Shown here in pieces: positions 5,693-13,112 of a stretch of 16,991 nt of DNA. Position 1 is the first letter of the stretch. Each line of letters starts with the position of its first letter. Source of the stretch: Candidatus Puniceispirillum sp. (lineage in GTDB: Bacteria > Pseudomonadota > Alphaproteobacteria > Puniceispirillales > Puniceispirillaceae); contig JADHLR010000016.1 of assembly GCA_016780525.1 (NCBI GenBank), positions 1 through 16,991 on the forward strand, given 5' to 3'. Below the pieces are notes generated by a model, which did no database searches, was not told the origin of the DNA, and was given only the letters and a program-made list of their open reading frames with translations. The position numbers and the translations under genes are program-made.

Positions 5693-7135
5693 ATGGCACC
5701 AGCCAATAACGTTGATTTAACAGCCATCATGACCGCACTTGGCGGGCGTCAGGCTTTGCAGGATCTGCTGGGGGTTGGTGCCAGTGCGATCAGCAATTAT
5801 GTCGCACGCGGCACCGTACCGACACATGTCCGGTCAAAATTATATGGTGCATTGACCGCCCGCGGCTATCAGGTGCGGCTGGATGATTTAGCCATTTTAT
5901 GCGCCCCTGATGCCCCCGCCACCGCACCGGCAAAGCCGATGGTGTTATTGATTATTGGCGGCGGCATTGCCGCCTATAAAGCGCTGGAAACAGCCCGCCA
6001 GATGCAGCGGCTTGGGCTGGATGTGACCGGTGTTATGACCAAATCGGCGGCGCAATTCATCACCCCTTTAAGTGTGGCAGCGCTGACCAATCAAAAATGT
6101 TACGACGATCTGTTTTCGCTGACCGATGAGGCCGAAATGGGGCATATCCGTCTGGCACGCTCGGCGGATCTGGTGCTGGTAATGCCGGCCACCGCGAATC
6201 TGATGGCGCGCGCCGCCGCCGGGATTGCCGATGATCTGGCGACAACCATCCTGCTTGCCACAACCGCGCCGGTGTTAATGGCCCCGGCGATGAACCCGGC
6301 CATGTGGACGCATCCGGCAACCAGCGCAAATCTGACAATATTGCAGCAGCGGGGCGTGCATATGATCGGCCCGACCGAGGGTGACACAGCTTGCGGCGAG
6401 ATTGGCAGCGGCCGCATGAGCGAACCTGCCGATATTGCCGCTGCGGCCTATCAGCTGGCCGTTAAACGGCCCCGGTTACTGGCTGGAAAAACCGCGATTG
6501 TCACCGCTGGCCCGACAGTTGAGCCAATTGATTCGGTGCGATTTATTGCCAATCATTCATCCGGCAAGCAAGGCTATGCGGTGGCGGCGGCGTTGGCCGC
6601 ACATGGTGCCGCCGTGACGCTTATCAGCGGGCCGGTCAATTTGCCGCCACCGGCGCAGGTGAACCGGATATCGGTACAAACCGCCGAACAGATGCTGGCG
6701 GCGACGCAAGCCGCCTTGCCGGCTGATATTGCGGTTTGTGCAGCGGCGGTTGCGGATTGGCGTGTTGCCGGGTCGCGGCACGCAAAGCTGAAAAAACCAG
6801 ACCGGGACACGGCCGAGCCGATACAGCTATCACTCTGCGAAAACCCGGATATTCTGGCATCCATTGCACAATCTGATCAGCGCCCCGAACTGGTGATTGG
6901 ATTTGCCGCCGAAACCGAGGATTTGCAGGAAAACGCGGTTGCCAAACGGCAACGTAAACAATGCGACTGGATCATTGCCAATCAGGTTGGTGGGGCAGCA
7001 GACCCGGTATTTGGCAGTGACATGAATCATATTATGCTGATCGGTGAAACAACGGTTGAAAATTGGCCACGGATGCTGAAAACTGAGCTGGCAGACAGGC
7101 TGGCGGAACGCATTGCCGAGGAGTTGTCAAAGTGA
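5693..7135 (+). CDS. coaBC: Bifunctional CoaBC (Dfp) with an extra N-terminal HTH-like region
   Basis: CoaBC joins 4'-phosphopantothenate to cysteine (CoaB) and decarboxylates the product (CoaC, FMN-dependent) in coenzyme A synthesis. CoaC begins near residue 83 (MVLLIIGGGIAAYKA). It has the active-site histidine in EMGHIRLARSADL (H151), the PAMNPAMW motif (198-205) and the flexible-flap cysteine in GDTACGEIGSGRM (C234). CoaB begins near 266 with TAGPTVEPID, then NHSSGKQGYA (287-296), AAVADWR and the lysine-rich KLKKPDRD. Unusually, about 75 residues precede CoaC. They contain GGRQALQDLLGVGASAISNY and then VARGTVPTHVR, which resembles a Cro/YdaS-type helix-turn-helix. CCGGGG lies a few bases before the ATG at 5693; a start at 5939 (M83) would remove the extension but has a poor ribosome site. 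It follows ubiB by 40 bases and its stop overlaps the dut start. Confidence 0.95.
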   Translation: MAPANNVDLTAIMTALGGRQALQDLLGVGASAISNYVARGTVPTHVRSKLYGALTARGYQVRLDDLAILCAPDAPATAPAKPMVLLIIGGGIAAYKALETARQMQRLGLDVTGVMTKSAAQFITPLSVAALTNQKCYDDLFSLTDEAEMGHIRLARSADLVLVMPATANLMARAAAGIADDLATTILLATTAPVLMAPAMNPAMWTHPATSANLTILQQRGVHMIGPTEGDTACGEIGSGRMSEPADIAAAAYQLAVKRPRLLAGKTAIVTAGPTVEPIDSVRFIANHSSGKQGYAVAAALAAHGAAVTLISGPVNLPPPAQVNRISVQTAEQMLAATQAALPADIAVCAAAVADWRVAGSRHAKLKKPDRDTAEPIQLSLCENPDILASIAQSDQRPELVIGFAAETEDLQENAVAKRQRKQCDWIIANQVGGAADPVFGSDMNHIMLIGETTVENWPRMLKTELADRLAERIAEELSK

Positions 7136-7575
7136 ATGCTGTACATGTCAACTTTCAGCGATATGCCGCTGATGTTGTCTTGCCAGACTATGCCACGGCT
7201 GGTGCGGCGGGCATGGATATTGCCGCCTATATCGACGCTCCGGTGACATTAGCGCCATTTGAACGGGCCGCCATTGCCACCGGCTTTGCCATGCAATTGC
7301 CGGATGGCTATGAAGCACAAATCCGGCCACGCTCCGGGCTTGCACTCAAATATGGGGTGACAGTGGCGAATGCGCCCGGCACCATCGATAGTGATTATCG
7401 CGGTGAAGTCGCGGTGATCTTAATCAATCTAAGCCAGCAAAGCGTTACCATTACACCCGGCATGCGCATTGCACAGATGGTGATCGCGCCCATCGCACGC
7501 TGTGTCCGACAAGAACAATCACAGCTCGATATATCAGAGCGTGGCGATGGCGGTTTTGGATCAACCGGTTTTTGA
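7132..7575 (+). CDS. dut: Deoxyuridine 5'-triphosphate nucleotidohydrolase (dUTPase)
   Basis: Dut hydrolyses dUTP to dUMP and pyrophosphate, keeping uracil out of DNA and supplying dUMP for thymidylate synthesis. The 147-residue product has all five trimeric-dUTPase motifs in order: AGAAGMDI (1), RPRSGLA (2), GTIDSDYRGEV (3, with the catalytic aspartate), GMRIAQMVI (4) and the glycine-rich RGDGGFGSTG (5). The start is GTG at 7132, inside the coaBC stop (GTGA), so translation is probably coupled. Gene order coaBC-dut is widespread in proteobacteria. Confidence 0.97.
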   Translation: MNAVHVNFQRYAADVVLPDYATAGAAGMDIAAYIDAPVTLAPFERAAIATGFAMQLPDGYEAQIRPRSGLALKYGVTVANAPGTIDSDYRGEVAVILINLSQQSVTITPGMRIAQMVIAPIARCVRQEQSQLDISERGDGGFGSTGF

Positions 7576-7582
7576 GAGGCCC

Positions 7583-8359
7583 ATGTTAAGCGATTCAGAT
7601 TTAGAGCGTTATGCCCGGCAAGTGATCATGCCCTCTATCGGTGAGGACGGGCAGGAGCAATTGCTTGCCGCCAAAGTTCTTATTGTTGGCGCTGGTGGCT
7701 TGGGCGCGCCCGTTATCCTGTATCTGGCCGCCGCTGGCATCGGGCATATTACGATCATTGATGATGACCTTGTATCGCGCAGCGATTTGAACCGGCAAAT
7801 TATCTATCGGGAAAAAGATGTTGGTGGCAGCAAGGCGCAACTGGCGGCAAAAGCTGCGCAATCGATCAACCCGCAGATCCAGATTTCCAATCTGGTAACC
7901 CGCCTCACCCCGGGCAATGTCCGCCGTCTTGTCGCGGCCCATGATGTTATTGTTGATTGCTCGGATAATGCCGAAACCCGCTATTTGCTCGGCGATGCCG
8001 CGCATCATAACGCACGACCTCTGGTGTTTGGCGGGGCAGTCCGGATGGAGGGGCAAATTGCGGTGTTTCAAAGCAGCGTCCCCGGCTATACGGGCACTGC
8101 CTGTTACCGCTGTGTTTTTCCCGCCATGCCGGACGCCAAACAGGCACCGGGCTGTTCGGAAGCGGGCATTTTGGGGCCGGTAACGGGCCTTGTCGGCAGC
8201 CTGCAAGCCCTCGAAACGATCAAATTATGTCTGCATCAGGATAGCAGCCTCACCGGATCACTGCTGCTGATCGAAGCCGGACATACAGAATTTATGAAAA
8301 TCGCCACATCCGCACGGCAGGATTGCAGCTGTTGCGGTAGCAACAGCGCACCAGACTGA
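7583..8359 (+). CDS. moeB: E1-like adenylyltransferase of the MoeB/ThiF/HesA family
   Basis: These enzymes adenylate the C-terminal Gly-Gly of a ubiquitin-like sulfur carrier (MoaD or ThiS) for molybdopterin or thiamine synthesis. The 258 residues start with LERYARQVIMPSIGEDGQ. Next are the nucleotide-binding GAGGLGAP (36-43) and DDDLVSRSDLNRQI. Two zinc-binding CxxC pairs follow, C174/C177 (CYRC) and C248/C251 (CSCC). C191 in GCSEAGILGPV marks the family's cysteine loop. GAGAGG-like sequence overlapping the dut stop lies just before the ATG at 7583; longer in-frame starts inside dut are unlikely. No rhodanese domain is fused. MoeB and ThiF cannot be told apart here, since neither MoaD/MoaE nor ThiS is adjacent. 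Confidence 0.93.
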   Translation: MLSDSDLERYARQVIMPSIGEDGQEQLLAAKVLIVGAGGLGAPVILYLAAAGIGHITIIDDDLVSRSDLNRQIIYREKDVGGSKAQLAAKAAQSINPQIQISNLVTRLTPGNVRRLVAAHDVIVDCSDNAETRYLLGDAAHHNARPLVFGGAVRMEGQIAVFQSSVPGYTGTACYRCVFPAMPDAKQAPGCSEAGILGPVTGLVGSLQALETIKLCLHQDSSLTGSLLLIEAGHTEFMKIATSARQDCSCCGSNSAPD

Positions 8360-9346
8360 TCACAGCATCGCCTCAATCACCCGATCTGGCGGGGTATGGC
8401 CGTCCCAGAATGTCTGCACATTGATGATGACCTTATCGCCCATTTGCAGGCGGCCCTCGATGGTTGCCGAGCCAATATGCGGCAACAGCACCACATTTGA
8501 CAGGCTGCGCAGCTTTTCATTGATCACCGGCTCGTCAGCATAAACATCAAGCCCGGCCCCGGCGATATGACGCTTTGCCAGCAATTCGGTCAATGCCACC
8601 TCATCAACAACATCGCCGCGCGATGTATTCACCAGATATGCCGATGGCTGCATCAGCGCCAGCCTGTCGGCTGACAACAAATTACTTGTTTGCGCGGTAT
8701 GTGGGCAGTTCACCGATACAATATCGACGCGTGCCAGCATCTGTTCCAGCGATTCCCAATAGGTGGCTTCAAGCTCTGCCTCGGTTTCCTGATGCACGGC
8801 TTTGCGATTGTGATAGTGAATCGACAAGCCAAAGCCGCGCGCCCGACGCGCCACAGCCTCGCCAATCCGGCCCATGCCAACAATGCCAAGCCGTTTGCCA
8901 TTGATTCGATGCCCAAGCATACCTGTTGGCGCCCAGCCTTGCCATTCGCCAGACCGCACCAGCGCATCCCCCTCGGCAATGCGCCGCGGCACCGCCAGAA
9001 TTAACGCCATGGTCACATCGGCGGTGTCTTCGGTTAACACACCCGGGGTATTTGTCACGGTGATGCCACGCGCCCTGGCCGCAGCCAGATCAATATGATC
9101 AACACCGGTGCCAAATGACGCAATCAAACGCAACTGGTTGCCAGCCGCAGCAATCAGATCAGCGTCGATCTTGTCAGTCACCGTCGGCACCAGAACATCA
9201 GCCGTTTTCACAGCCTCTTCAAGCTGTGCCCGACTCAGTGCAGTATCTGTTTCATTCAATGTTGTGCTGAATAATTCCCGCATGCGGGTTTCAACCGTTT
9301 CCGGGAGCTTGCGGGTCAAAATGACTTTCGGCTTGCTTTGCTTCAT
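8360..9346 (-). CDS. D-isomer-specific 2-hydroxyacid dehydrogenase (glyoxylate/hydroxypyruvate reductase type)
   Basis: NAD(P)H-dependent cytosolic reductase of 2-keto acids. The sequence most resembles alphaproteobacterial glyoxylate/hydroxypyruvate reductases (GyaR type), but substrate cannot be settled here. The 328-residue product has the catalytic triad Arg243 (NTSRGDVVDE), Glu272 (DVYADEP) and His290 (LLPHIGSAT). The dinucleotide-binding GIVGMGRIGEAVARRARGFG lies at about 154-173. An ATG at 9352 is one base from AAAGG, whereas the ATG at 9346 (MKQSKPK) is seven bases away, so 9346 is the better start. Its stop codon directly abuts the moeB stop, with no space for a terminator, and it is divergent from the SH3 protein gene. 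Confidence 0.93.
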   Translation of the reverse strand: MKQSKPKVILTRKLPETVETRMRELFSTTLNETDTALSRAQLEEAVKTADVLVPTVTDKIDADLIAAAGNQLRLIASFGTGVDHIDLAAARARGITVTNTPGVLTEDTADVTMALILAVPRRIAEGDALVRSGEWQGWAPTGMLGHRINGKRLGIVGMGRIGEAVARRARGFGLSIHYHNRKAVHQETEAELEATYWESLEQMLARVDIVSVNCPHTAQTSNLLSADRLALMQPSAYLVNTSRGDVVDEVALTELLAKRHIAGAGLDVYADEPVINEKLRSLSNVVLLPHIGSATIEGRLQMGDKVIINVQTFWDGHTPPDRVIEAML

Positions 9347-9496
9347 CGACATACCTTTTGGCTGTATTTCACAGCAGACCCGCTGCTGGTATTCGCCGGT
9401 AAAACATATTATGCTTTGGCTAACGGTGGTTTTATCCCATCGCCAGCTTTAATCTGCAACAAAATCTACCAAAACACCACCAGAACAGCAAAGCCG

Positions 9497-10042
9497 ATGA
9501 AAAAAAAATATCATAAAGCTGGCGCCATCCTGATCCGATTTGGCCTTTTGGCTGTACTGGGATGCGGCGCCATTATGTCACCTGCTGGCATCGCCGCAGC
9601 ACAGGAAGCAAAATTGACAGTGCGCGGCAGTGGTTTGCCAGTGCCCAGATTTGTCTCGCTCAAATTTAACGAAGCCAATCTGCGCGCCGGCCCGGGCAGC
9701 GAATACCCGGTTTTATGGCAATATAGACAGGCTGGATTTCCCCTGTTGGTGGATGCTGAATTCGGTGTATGGCGCAAAGTCAGAGACGCCGACGGCACCA
9801 CCGGATGGATGCATGGGGCAGGCCTGTCTTTGCGCCGCATGGCTTTTATTCATAACGGTATGGCGAAGCTCTATCAGCGCGACAATAAACAGTCGGGTGT
9901 GGTTGCCGTTGCCGAAAAAAACGCTCTTCTGGAACTCGAATCCTGCCCTAAAAACTGGTGCCGGGTGGCCACCGACAATGTCAAAGGCTGGGTCGAACGC
10001 TCGGCGGTTTGGGGCGTTTTAGACGGTGAAAGCCTGAAATAG
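9497..10042 (+). CDS. Exported protein with two bacterial SH3-like repeats
   Basis: The 181-residue product begins with a lysine-rich signal peptide (MKKKYHKAGAILIRFGLLAV, then a small-residue region ending near AAAQEA at about 33-38), so it is probably periplasmic. The mature part has a first SH3-like repeat (about 52-113) containing NLRAGPGSEYPVLW and GWMHGAGLS, and a second (about 115-175) ending in VKGWVERSAVWGV. This matches the SH3_4 family common in alphaproteobacteria, some members of which are wrongly labelled aspartyl-tRNA synthetase. Its role is unknown; SH3-like domains often contact the cell wall. C23 does not sit in a proper lipobox. The ribosome-binding site is weak. The frame is open upstream, but the signal peptide fixes the start. 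Confidence 0.88.
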   Translation: MKKKYHKAGAILIRFGLLAVLGCGAIMSPAGIAAAQEAKLTVRGSGLPVPRFVSLKFNEANLRAGPGSEYPVLWQYRQAGFPLLVDAEFGVWRKVRDADGTTGWMHGAGLSLRRMAFIHNGMAKLYQRDNKQSGVVAVAEKNALLELESCPKNWCRVATDNVKGWVERSAVWGVLDGESLK

Positions 10043-10105
10043 ACCAAACAGGCCAAACACACCCCGGCTCATGATCAGCTGGCATATAACCTCACCCAAA
10101 ATGCA

Positions 10106-10135
10106 AAAGACGCCTCACCAAAGTGAAGCGCCTTT
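10106..10135 (-). terminator. Probable katG terminator
   Basis: On the minus strand a 13-bp stem (AAAGGCGCTTCAC with GTGAGGCGTCTTT) is fully paired if two G-U wobbles are allowed, around a TTTG loop, and is followed by a modest T-rich stretch. Read on the plus strand the same two positions become A-C mismatches, so it should favour katG over the convergent SH3 gene. Confidence 0.6.
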
Positions 10136-10186
10136 ATGATGTTGGGTGCATGTCGGGGGCGAAGTGAACAGCCCCAGACAGCTATG

Positions 10187-12313
10187 TTACTGATCAAACC
10201 GGTCGTTATTCATCACCTTTGTCCAGGCGGCCGCAAAATCACGGCGGAACAGATCCTCGGCATCGTCAGAGGCATAAACCTCGGCCAGCGCCCGCAATTG
10301 TGAATTTGACCCAAAGGCCAGATCTACCCGCGTCGCGGTTCTGACAGGCTTACCACTGTTCCGGTCTACCGCTTCGTATGAGTTGCTGCCGGTGGCTTTC
10401 CATTCAACACCCATGTCAAGCAGCGTAACGAAGAACGCATTGCTCAGCTTGTCAGTCGTGTCAGAAAATACACCATGACCATTCGTGCTGATGCCGAGCG
10501 AACGCATACCGCCAACAAGCGCGGTCATTTCCGGTGCTGTCAGACCCAGCAATTGGGCCTTATCCAACAACATTTCTTCCGGGCTCACACTATAGTCGGT
10601 CTTTTGGAAATTCCGGAAACCGTCGGCAATTGGCTCAAGCACAGCAAAGGAATCGACATCTGTCTGTTCCTGTGATGCGTCGCCACGACCCGGGGTAAAT
10701 GGCAGGGTCAGACCAGATGCTTTTTCGACACCGACATTACCAGCCAGCACAATCACATCAGCTACCGAGGCACCAGCGGCCGCGGCAATTGGTTCAAGCA
10801 CCGCCAGCACACGCTGTAACTGCTCTGGCTTATTCGCCTGCCAGTCTTTTTGCGGCGCCAGACGGATACGGGCACCATTGGCACCGCCACGCATATCTGA
10901 CCCACGATAGGTAGACGCACTTGCCCAGGCGGTTTCAACCATTTCCTGAATGGTCAGACCGGATGCGGCGATGGCCGCTTTCACCGCGTCAACATCATAG
11001 CTGCTGTTGCCGGCTGGCACCGGATCTTGCCAGATCAGCTCTTCTGCCGGTGATTCCGGGCCAATATAGCGGCTGCGCGGGCCCATATCACGATGTAACA
11101 GCTTGAACCAGGCACGGGCAAAGGCATCGGCAAATTCTTCCGGATTTTCATGGAACCGCTTTGAAATCTTGCGATATGCCGGGTCTTCACGCATTGCCAT
11201 ATCGGCTGTTGTCATCATTGTCGGCACCCGCACCGATGCATCTTCCGCATCTGGTGCCAGATCTTCCGGCTTTGGATCAATCGCATGCCAGATATGCGCA
11301 CCAGCCGGACTTTTCACCAGCTTCCACTCATAACCGAACAACAGGTCAAAATAACCATTATCCCACTGTGTTGGATTGGCTGTCCAGGCACCCTCAATAC
11401 CACTGGTGATGGTGTCGCGGCCTTTGCCAGAACCATAGCTGCTGATCCAGCCAAGACCCATATTTTCGATATCCGCACCTTCTGGCTCGGCACCAACCAA
11501 TGCTGCGTCACCAGCGCCATGTGCCTTACCAAAAGTATGGCCGCCAGCCACCAGCGCCACGGTTTCTTCGTCATTCATCGCCATCCGGGCAAATGTCTCA
11601 CGCACATCATGCGCACTGGCCAATGGATCTGGATTGCCATCCGGGCCTTCCGGATTCACATAGATCAGGCCCATTTGCACAGCCGCCAGAGGATGCTGCA
11701 AATCACGCTCACCTGAATAACGCTTATTGCCAAGCCATTCGCCCTCAGCACCCCAATAGATGTCTTCTTCAGGTGCCCAGATATCGGCGCGACCACCACT
11801 AAATCCAAAGGTTTTGCCACCCATCGATTCAATCGCCACATTGCCTGCCAGAATCAACAGATCGGCCCAGCTGATATTCTGTCCATATTTCTTTTTGATT
11901 GGCCATAACAGGCGGCGCGCCTTGTCAAGATTGCCATTGTCCGGCCAGCTGTTAAGCGGCGCAAAACGCTGCGCGCCAGTGCCGCCGCCACCACGACCAT
12001 CAGCGGTTCTGTAGGTGCCAGCCGCATGCCATGTCATGCGAATGAAAAACGGGCCATAATGACCATAATCGGCTGGCCACCAATCCTGTGAATCGGTCAT
12101 CAATGCCAGCAGATCTTTTTTCAGCGCTGTATAATCAAGCTTTGAAAACGCCTCGCGATAGTTAAAATCGGTATCAAGCGGGCTGGATTTCTTGTCGTGC
12201 TGATGCAGAATATTCAGATTCAGCTGGTTCGGCCACCATTCACGATTCGAAGTGCCACCACCACTGTTCCGTGTGAGAGCACCATGCATTACTGGGCATT
12301 TGGCTTCATCCAT
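10187..12313 (-). CDS. katG: Catalase-peroxidase KatG
   Basis: KatG is a haem enzyme that dismutates hydrogen peroxide and also acts as a broad peroxidase. The 708-residue product has the two-domain layout of the family. In the active N-terminal half are distal Arg92, Trp95 and His96 (RMTWHAAGTYR), and the tyrosine (Y218 in GLIYVNPEGP) and methionine (M244 in ARMAMNDEE) that crosslink to Trp95. Proximal His259 is in AGGHTFGKAHGAGDA. The C-terminal half (from about 410) is the degenerate repeat domain. The start at 12313 has AAGGAGA seven bases upstream. It lies downstream of irr on the same strand but has its own promoter and a leader of about 110 nt. No truncation or frameshift is seen. Confidence 0.98.
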   Translation of the reverse strand: MDEAKCPVMHGALTRNSGGGTSNREWWPNQLNLNILHQHDKKSSPLDTDFNYREAFSKLDYTALKKDLLALMTDSQDWWPADYGHYGPFFIRMTWHAAGTYRTADGRGGGGTGAQRFAPLNSWPDNGNLDKARRLLWPIKKKYGQNISWADLLILAGNVAIESMGGKTFGFSGGRADIWAPEEDIYWGAEGEWLGNKRYSGERDLQHPLAAVQMGLIYVNPEGPDGNPDPLASAHDVRETFARMAMNDEETVALVAGGHTFGKAHGAGDAALVGAEPEGADIENMGLGWISSYGSGKGRDTITSGIEGAWTANPTQWDNGYFDLLFGYEWKLVKSPAGAHIWHAIDPKPEDLAPDAEDASVRVPTMMTTADMAMREDPAYRKISKRFHENPEEFADAFARAWFKLLHRDMGPRSRYIGPESPAEELIWQDPVPAGNSSYDVDAVKAAIAASGLTIQEMVETAWASASTYRGSDMRGGANGARIRLAPQKDWQANKPEQLQRVLAVLEPIAAAAGASVADVIVLAGNVGVEKASGLTLPFTPGRGDASQEQTDVDSFAVLEPIADGFRNFQKTDYSVSPEEMLLDKAQLLGLTAPEMTALVGGMRSLGISTNGHGVFSDTTDKLSNAFFVTLLDMGVEWKATGSNSYEAVDRNSGKPVRTATRVDLAFGSNSQLRALAEVYASDDAEDLFRRDFAAAWTKVMNNDRFDQ

Positions 12314-12358
12314 AAGTCAATCTCCTTGGCAAGATTTATTGTGTCAGTAAAAAAACGC

Positions 12359-12392
12359 TTTGGTCACATTAAGAAACGGCACCATGACCAAA
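12359..12392 (-). promoter_or_regulatory. Inverted repeat in the katG leader
   Basis: TTTGGTCA (12359-12366) and TGACCAAA (12385-12392) form a perfect 8-bp inverted repeat with an 18-base spacer. It lies between the katG promoter and its start codon. It could be an RNA hairpin or a dimeric operator downstream of the promoter. I cannot assign a protein. Confidence 0.4.
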
Positions 12393-12431
12393 ATTGCCCC
12401 GGGCCGCCGTCAGTCGAAAAATACTATCCCT

Positions 12432-12460
12432 AAAATAAGTAGCAGCCGACCCAAGGTCAA
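12432..12460 (-). promoter_or_regulatory. katG promoter
   Basis: On the minus strand TTGACC (12455-12460) and TATTTT (12432-12437) are separated by exactly 17 bases. The transcript would start near 12425 and carry a leader of about 110 nt. The Irr-box-like element ends four bases before the -35. Confidence 0.65.
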
Positions 12461-12464
12461 GGCT

Positions 12465-12483
12465 GTTTAGAGTAATTCCAAAC
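12465..12483. promoter_or_regulatory. Irr-box (ICE)-like inverted repeat upstream of katG
   Basis: The 19-bp GTTTAGAGTAATTCCAAAC is an inverted repeat with two mismatches (GTTTAGAG against GTTTGGAA). It resembles the iron-control-element pattern bound by Irr in rhizobia, roughly TTTAGAA-N3-TTCTAAA. The position just upstream of the katG -35, next to irr itself, makes Irr a natural candidate. An OxyR site is an alternative. Confidence 0.45.
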
Positions 12484-12526
12484 TAGAAATATCGGCCTTT
12501 GATGGCACAAACACCCGGCGCGACGG

Positions 12527-13000
12527 TTATTTTTTATGAATATGAATGACCACATCGACGCCGGTGATATCATGATCTGCCGGTGCCTGCGGTAAGCGCG
12601 ACAACAGCACCTGATCCGCCGGTATATCAATCAGCCGGTCATGCGCGGCTTCGTAAAAATGATGATGATGCTCTGTATTGGTGTCAAACAAGCTGTATTC
12701 ATTATGCACTGTTACGCGGCGCAACAACCCGGCATCTGTAAATTGATTCAATGTGTTATACACCGTGCCGCCAGCCACATGCAGACCCGTCGCGTTAATT
12801 TCGGCTGTCAGATTTTCCGCCGTGATATGCCGATGCCGCCCATCAAGCAACAAACAGGCAATCGCCACCCGTTGTCTGGTCGGCCGCAACCCGGCATCGC
12901 GCAGTTTTGACGCCATTGCTGCCATTGTTGCTGGCATCGTCGTCGGCAGTATCGCCGGCGGCGCGTTTGTGGTCTGATCTGGAGGTACAGCATTCGACAT
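12527..13000 (-). CDS. irr: Fur-family iron response regulator Irr
   Basis: Irr is the alphaproteobacterial Fur-family regulator that senses iron through haem status and acts mainly under iron limitation. The 157 residues carry the winged-helix signature LRDAGLRPTRQRVAIACLLL (about 33-52) and GTVYNTLNQFTDAGLLRRV. The Irr hallmark FDTNTEHHHHFYEA (about 105-118) replaces the metal site of true Fur; the CxxC pairs of Fur/PerR zinc sites are missing, and C49 is the only cysteine. The rhizobial N-terminal haem motif GCPWHD is also missing. The first 25 residues are low-complexity, and the ATG at 13000 has only a weak ribosome site, so a start near 12937 is possible. The divergent fabA-fabB-fabI neighbours match the arrangement known around irr in Rhizobiales. 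Confidence 0.88.
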   Translation of the reverse strand: MSNAVPPDQTTNAPPAILPTTMPATMAAMASKLRDAGLRPTRQRVAIACLLLDGRHRHITAENLTAEINATGLHVAGGTVYNTLNQFTDAGLLRRVTVHNEYSLFDTNTEHHHHFYEAAHDRLIDIPADQVLLSRLPQAPADHDITGVDVVIHIHKK

Positions 13001-13009
13001 AGCGCCAGT

Positions 13010-13038
13010 AAAATGCGCAGTTTCTGCTAAATTGTCAA
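13010..13038 (-). promoter_or_regulatory. Probable irr promoter with imperfect palindrome in the spacer
   Basis: On the minus strand a perfect TTGACA (13033-13038) is 17 bases from CATTTT (13010-13015). Transcription would begin around 13003, almost at the annotated ATG (13000), so the message may be nearly leaderless or start translation further in. CAGTTT-N5-AAATTG (13018-13034), a one-mismatch palindrome, occupies the spacer and could serve autoregulation. Confidence 0.5.
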
Positions 13039-13089
13039 TATTGCCTTGGCTAAACAGGGTGTTTCGTGCTTTCTATAGGGCGTTTGACT

Positions 13090-13112
13090 GCTTTTGTGTT
13101 GGCCACAAAAGC
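13090..13112 (+). promoter_or_regulatory. Perfect 9-bp hairpin in the fabA leader region
   Basis: GCTTTTGTG (13090-13098) and CACAAAAGC (13104-13112) are perfect inverted arms around a five-base gap, about 100 bases before the fabA start. No T-run follows, so it is not a terminator. It may be an operator for the fatty acid genes or a leader RNA hairpin. Confidence 0.45.

Noticed and set aside
7502..7582. Longer MoeB start inside dut
   Set aside because: It would overlap dut by more than 70 bases in another frame; the ATG at 7583 has a good ribosome site and fits the family N-terminus.
7601..8206. 201-codon open frame antisense to moeB
   Set aside because: Its composition is that of a reverse-frame shadow and the sense-strand protein is clearly E1-like.
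9372..9388. CAGCAG/CTGCTG inverted repeat in the dehydrogenase leader
   Set aside because: Short triplet-like arms with no T-run or known motif; likely incidental.
9338..9496. 53-residue extension of the SH3 protein
   Set aside because: It would hide the signal peptide that begins at 9497.
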